Source: Bacteroidota bacterium (lineage in GTDB: Bacteria; Bacteroidota; Bacteroidia; Chitinophagales; UBA2359). Taken from it: a stretch of 10,322 nt of DNA. The notes beneath the pieces are model-generated. The model was not told the DNA's origin. It did not search any database and saw only the letters and a program-made list of their open reading frames with translations. Below are positions 8,012 through 10,322 of this stretch, in pieces; position 1 is the stretch's first letter, and every line of letters starts with the position of its first letter. Made by a program: the position numbers and the translations under genes. The stretch spans positions 1 to 10,322 of the forward strand of contig JAHDGP010000130.1 of NCBI GenBank assembly GCA_020627525.1, in the 5' to 3' direction.

Positions 8012-8059
8012 TTAATTATTTTGTAGGATATTGTTTTTCATTCTGAATCATGTCAATCA

Positions 8060-8067
8060 CAAAGTTA
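8060..8067 (-). promoter_or_regulatory. -7 element of the haemoglobin-PPK2 transcript
   Basis: The minus strand reads TAACTTTG, an exact TAnnTTTG match, 48 nt upstream of the haemoglobin ATG. The -33 region is a T-rich run rather than a clean TTTG. The same CTTAACTTTG ten-mer occurs on the plus strand in front of kdsA. Confidence 0.55.
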
Positions 8068-8236
8068 AGTTGTGTATCCTTATTGATTAAAAAAAACTTT
8101 TAAAGATTGTTCAAGACCATAATATCCAACCAAAGTTTCATTTCTAACTATTGGGATAACTGAAATAGTTGCCTTTTTTATCATTGAAATATTGTTGGAC
8201 TTTATCAAATCAGACAATTATTAATCCTTTGTCCCT

Positions 8237-8244
8237 TAACTTTG
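8237..8244 (+). promoter_or_regulatory. -7 element of kdsA, directly before the start codon
   Basis: TAACTTTG is an exact TAnnTTTG match, extended by CA as in many Bacteroidota promoters. It ends only 5 nt before the kdsA ATG at 8250. With the usual 3-5 nt from the box to the transcription start, the mRNA would begin at or within a base or two of the ATG. No good -33 TTTG is seen at the right distance. Confidence 0.5.
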
Positions 8245-8249
8245 CAATA

Positions 8250-9077
8250 ATGAAAAAATTTAAAGACCTTTTCGCAAGTCAAAAAATTGAGGATGATAAC
8301 TTTTTTTTAATTGCGGGACCTTGTGCTATTGAAAGTAAAGAGATTTTACAAGAAACAGTTACGCATATATCTAATATATGCACAAAGTTAGCAATTCCTT
8401 TTGTATTCAAGGGCTCGTATAAAAAAGCAAATCGAAGTCGACTTGATTCATTTACAGGCATTGGTGATGAATTGGCGATGAAATTGCTCAAAGAGATCAA
8501 AGAAGAATTTAATGTTCCAATAACAACAGATGTTCATTCTGTTGAAGAAGCGAAGTGGGTAGGAGAGATTGTAGATGTTATTCAAATTCCTGCTTTTCTT
8601 TGTCGTCAGACAGAACTGATTGTTGCAGCTGCAAAAACAGGGAAAATTGTAAATATAAAGAAAGGACAATTTTTATCGGCTGAGGCAATGAAGTTTGCTG
8701 TTGAGAAGGTTGTTCAGTCTGGAAATGAAAAAGTTTGGTTAACGGAGCGAGGAACTACTTTTGGCTTTCAGGACTTGGTGGTTGATTTTAGAGGTGTGCC
8801 ACAAATGCAGTCATTTGGAGTCCCCGTTATTTTGGATTGCACACACTCATTGCAACAACCCAATCAATCTACAGGCGTTACAGGAGGCAAACCACAATTG
8901 ATTGAAACGATTGCGAAGGCGGGAATAGCATCTGGTGTAGATGGTCTTTTTATAGAAACACATCCTGATCTTTCTCAAGCAAAGTCCGACGGAGCGAATA
9001 TGTTGCCTTTAGACCAGTTAGAGGAATTGCTTACAAAACTTGTTAAGTTGCGAAAATGTGTAAAGGAGATAGGATGA
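8250..9077 (+). CDS. kdsA: 3-deoxy-8-phosphooctulonate synthase (KDO-8-P synthase)
   Basis: This 275-residue cytoplasmic enzyme condenses phosphoenolpyruvate with arabinose 5-phosphate to KDO 8-phosphate, for the inner core of lipopolysaccharide. LIAGPCAIES (20-29) opens the TIM barrel. KGSYKKANRSR (54-64) is the PEP/A5P-binding loop, and TERGTTFGF (165-173) and CTHSLQQPNQSTG (197-209) follow. Cys25 marks the metal-dependent class II (the metal-independent E. coli type has Asn here). The other metal ligands also fall at the right spacing: His199, Glu236 in FIETHPD and Asp247. The frame opens 81 nt further upstream at a TTG, but the ATG at 8250 is chosen since it gives the family's usual N-terminus. 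A 6-bp hairpin (9071-9087) overlaps the stop codon without a T-run. Confidence 0.95.
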   Translation: MKKFKDLFASQKIEDDNFFLIAGPCAIESKEILQETVTHISNICTKLAIPFVFKGSYKKANRSRLDSFTGIGDELAMKLLKEIKEEFNVPITTDVHSVEEAKWVGEIVDVIQIPAFLCRQTELIVAAAKTGKIVNIKKGQFLSAEAMKFAVEKVVQSGNEKVWLTERGTTFGFQDLVVDFRGVPQMQSFGVPVILDCTHSLQQPNQSTGVTGGKPQLIETIAKAGIASGVDGLFIETHPDLSQAKSDGANMLPLDQLEELLTKLVKLRKCVKEIG

Positions 9078-9152
9078 TCAACATCCTCTAAACTTGCATT
9101 TTTATAAAGATTGCATTGTATGTATGAAATAAAATTTATACAAACTTGCAAA

Positions 9153-9962
9153 ATGTCAGATAAGAAGGATGAAAATCTTAAAGGTAATACCTATGATAGG
9201 GTATTTCGGGAAAATGCGGAATCATTGTTCTTGCCTTTGGTTGAAATGCGGTTGAATTTGAAAATTAAAACATATCAACCACTACAAGAGAAAATTTCAA
9301 AAACTATAGAAAGAGAAGTTGATTTTCTATATAAAATAGAAACCGCATCAAAGGAAATTAAAATTTTACATTTAGAATTTCAATCGGAAAATGATAAAAA
9401 TATGATTTTTCGCATGCAGGAATATCATGGCTTGATTCAGAAAAAATATAAACTGCCAATAGTACGGTATGTAATTTACTTAGGAAGTGCAAAGTTCAAC
9501 ATGCGCTCCCAACTAAATAGCGATGAAATATTTACAGGTTTTGATTACATAAGCATAAATGAATACAGTCCCGAAACATTTTTAAGTTCTGAAGTTCCTG
9601 AAATGGTTATAATGGCTTTACTTGGTAATTATGATAAAAACGAGGTGGAGTTTGTTTTGAAACAAATTTTGGAAAAGTTAAAAAAGCTTTCAAAATCTGA
9701 AAAAATAGCGAGTAGATATATAAATCAATTGATTTTTTTATCAAGATTGCGTAAATTGGATAAAAAAGTAAATAAAATTATTGAAAATATGCCTGTAAAT
9801 TACGATGTCAGTACAGATTATTTATATCAGAAAGGTCTGGAGCGAGGAATATTAGCCTGTTATAAGTTAGGAAATTCTATAGAATCCATTGCAAAAGAAA
9901 TGAATGTCTCTGTGGAACGAGTGTTGTTAGTTATTAAGAAGTTTGAAGAAAGCCAAAAGTAA
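9153..9962 (+). CDS. Rpn/transposase_31-type PD-(D/E)XK nuclease
   Basis: This 269-residue protein belongs to the Rpn (recombination-promoting nuclease) / PD-(D/E)XK nuclease-transposase group. The N-terminal TYDRVFRENAESLFLPL (13-29) is typical of Bacteroidota members. The catalytic core is visible as Asp57 in REVDFLY and Glu75-x-Gln77 in ILHLEFQ (71-77), the D...ExQ form of the motif. FRMQEYHGLIQKKY (86-99) follows. A helical middle leads to the linker MPVNYDVSTDYLYQKG (213-228), one degenerate tetrad (GLER) and a C-terminal helix-turn-helix-like segment SIESIAKEMNVSVERVLLVI (242-261). The frame extends upstream to a TTG at 9111 and an ATG at 9120; the ATG at 9153 is preferred because it gives the usual family N-terminus. 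All catalytic residues are intact. It lies 75 nt after kdsA. Confidence 0.85.
   Translation: MSDKKDENLKGNTYDRVFRENAESLFLPLVEMRLNLKIKTYQPLQEKISKTIEREVDFLYKIETASKEIKILHLEFQSENDKNMIFRMQEYHGLIQKKYKLPIVRYVIYLGSAKFNMRSQLNSDEIFTGFDYISINEYSPETFLSSEVPEMVIMALLGNYDKNEVEFVLKQILEKLKKLSKSEKIASRYINQLIFLSRLRKLDKKVNKIIENMPVNYDVSTDYLYQKGLERGILACYKLGNSIESIAKEMNVSVERVLLVIKKFEESQK
9772..9835 (+). repeat. Direct repeat, copy 1 (inside the Rpn gene)
   Basis: This 64-nt stretch recurs at 10239-10302 (offset 467) with one mismatch (T9779/C10246); the last 55 nt, from 9781, are identical. It encodes KIIENMPVNYDVSTDYLYQK plus Gly. Weaker similarity (14 of 18) reaches 9 to 11 nt further left, then homology stops. It also ends abruptly after the Gly codon. 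Confidence 0.95.
9789..9962 (+). CDS. Possible intragenic C-terminal product of the Rpn gene
   Basis: An in-frame ATG at codon 213 of the nuclease gene would give a 57-residue protein made of the linker, one degenerate repeat unit and the helix-turn-helix-like tail. In E. coli Rpn genes a separately translated C-terminal protein (RpnS) neutralises the full-length toxic nuclease (RpnL). Here the same ATG and its surroundings are kept unchanged in the downstream cassette. No convincing ribosome binding site precedes it (ATTGAAAAT), which is uninformative in Bacteroidota. Internal translation is inferred, not shown. Confidence 0.3.
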   Translation: MPVNYDVSTDYLYQKGLERGILACYKLGNSIESIAKEMNVSVERVLLVIKKFEESQK

Positions 9963-10008
9963 ATCAATATATAAAGGGGCTTTCTCATAAAAACGATAAG
10001 TAAATGTG

Positions 10009-10190
10009 CAACCTCTCTGAGGTTGAAAAGTACAAGTATTTGACCAAAAGCTAACATAGTTTTGATTGCTCTGCAATCATTTAAAAAAGGATCACAGCGT
10101 GATCCCATTATGTTAGTGATGAATAAATGCCCAATTTTATCGATCTTGTAAAGATCGCACCAATTTTAAGTGCATTAATCTCTAATTAAT
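10009..10190. repeat. Array of five 17-nt hairpins with 3-nt loops
   Basis: Five inverted repeats of the same geometry (7-nt arm, 3-nt loop, 7-nt arm) follow the Rpn gene: CAACCTC-TCT-GAGGTTG (10009-10025), TGATTGC-TCT-GCAATCA (10063-10079), GGATCAC-AGC-GTGATCC (10089-10105), CGATCTT-GTA-AAGATCG (10141-10157) and ATTAATC-TCT-AATTAAT (10174-10190, closing pair mismatched). Stem sequences differ, three loops are TCT, and none is followed by a T-run, so they are not ordinary terminators. The fourth is bracketed by the 9-nt direct repeat CCAATTTTA (10131-10139, 10160-10168). The spacing is irregular, so this is a palindrome cluster and not a CRISPR array. Confidence 0.75.
10050..10117 (+). other. 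Outer stem enclosing two of the hairpins
   Basis: GCTAACATAGT (10050-10060) can pair with ATTATGTTAGT (10107-10117) through 11 positions, including two G-U wobbles. It encloses hairpins 2 and 3, giving a three-way-junction fold if transcribed. It could be part of the 3' untranslated region of the Rpn mRNA or a separate small RNA; no promoter was identified for the latter. Confidence 0.4.
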
Positions 10191-10238
10191 CAAATCATTA
10201 TGTTTTTTTATGAAAAAACCCTTTCAATACATAAGTGT

Positions 10239-10302
10239 ATAAAATCATTGAAAATATGCCTGTAAATTACGATGTCAGTACAGATTATTTATATCAGAAA
10301 GG
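10239..10302 (+). repeat. Direct repeat, copy 2 (downstream cassette)
   Basis: This is the second copy of 9772-9835 with a single mismatch, in the same orientation. Wobble positions are as conserved as the rest, pointing to a recent duplication or gene conversion, not old divergence under protein-level selection. Confidence 0.95.
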
Positions 10303-10322
10303 CTTTGAACAAGGCTTTGAAC
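10301..10322 (+). repeat. Start of a 12-nt coding tandem repeat (Gly-Phe-Glu-Gln)
   Basis: GGCTTTGAACAA is followed at once by GGCTTTGAAC, where the window ends. The unit keeps frame and encodes the tetrapeptide Gly-Phe-Glu-Gln. Tetrapeptide repeats of varying number are known in Rpn C-terminal domains. At least 1.8 units are seen. Confidence 0.7.

Larger units (their letters stand above)
10235..10322 (+). pseudogene. C-terminal Rpn cassette without nuclease domain, truncated by window edge
   Basis: The frame opens directly after a TAA (10232-10234), with GTG at 10235 and ATG at 10256, and reads through to the window end. It encodes the same linker as the upstream Rpn gene (MPVNYDVSTDYLYQKG from 10256), then GFEQGFE where the full gene has GLERGIL. 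No nuclease-domain coding sequence precedes it; the homology begins within about 11 nt of the frame. It is either a leftover fragment of a second Rpn paralogue or a stand-alone C-terminal gene (antitoxin-like), which the missing 3' end leaves open. No confident promoter is visible; TATGTTTT at 10199-10206 is a one-mismatch -7 box. Confidence 0.6.

Noticed and set aside
8146..8176. Hairpin AACTATT/AATAGTT followed by a T-run upstream of kdsA
   Set aside because: The stem is weak with an 11-nt loop, and no rightward gene lies before it, so a terminator role is not supported.
8279..8669. Two minus-strand open frames inside kdsA
   Set aside because: Both are shadows of the highly conserved kdsA coding sequence.
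9111..9152. Upstream extension of the Rpn gene from TTG 9111 or ATG 9120
   Set aside because: The added residues do not resemble the family, whose members start shortly before the TYDRVFRE segment; ATG 9153 gives the usual length.
9860..10108. Minus-strand open frame of 82 codons over the Rpn 3' end and hairpins
   Set aside because: It overlaps the Rpn gene antisense and runs through the hairpin cluster; composition and content do not look like a protein.
10009..10190. CRISPR array
   Set aside because: The hairpin stems differ in sequence, the spacing is irregular and no repeat of constant sequence exists.

Overview
The window looks like chromosomal DNA of a Bacteroidota bacterium. It is strongly AT-rich, most starts lack a Shine-Dalgarno sequence, and several promoters fit the Bacteroidota sigma consensus (TTTG, about 19 nt, TAnnTTTG). 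The gene set also fits: metal-dependent KdsA, group III truncated haemoglobin, single-domain PPK2, a DUF937 protein with a C-terminal EF-hand-like loop, and a PD-(D/E)XK nuclease of the Rpn/transposase_31 type. No genus is claimed.

Layout, left to right. Positions 1-3492 carry four leftward genes: a hotdog-fold thioesterase, a COG4757-type alpha/beta hydrolase, a DUF4303 protein and a monovalent cation:proton antiporter. The thioesterase is bracketed by a 37-nt imperfect inverted repeat (34/37) whose right copy is its apparent promoter. A divergent intergenic region (3493-3772) then leads to two rightward genes: the DUF937 protein, closed by a perfect palindromic terminator, and a large membrane M48 zinc peptidase, closed by a second terminator. 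Next come a leftward PPK2 kinase and truncated haemoglobin, probably one transcript from a promoter near 8060. Rightward kdsA follows, with a -7 element so close to its ATG that its mRNA may be leaderless.

The right end (9153-10322) is the unusual part. A complete Rpn-like nuclease gene ends at 9962. About 270 bases later a stretch of its own C-terminal coding sequence reappears: 64 nt with one mismatch, then abrupt divergence into a 12-nt tandem repeat encoding Gly-Phe-Glu-Gln units, cut off by the window edge. No second nuclease domain lies before this copy. Between gene and cassette lie five short hairpins of identical geometry (7-nt arms, 3-nt loops), two of them enclosed by a further 11-bp stem. 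E. coli Rpn proteins are known to carry an intragenic antitoxin made from their variable, tetrapeptide-repeat C-terminus. The layout here suggests a nuclease plus a spare C-terminal antitoxin or specificity cassette; that functional reading is inference.

The remaining genes are housekeeping or stress functions (lipopolysaccharide sugar synthesis, phosphate/energy metabolism, ion homeostasis, lipid or ester hydrolysis, membrane proteolysis). They do not obviously form one pathway.
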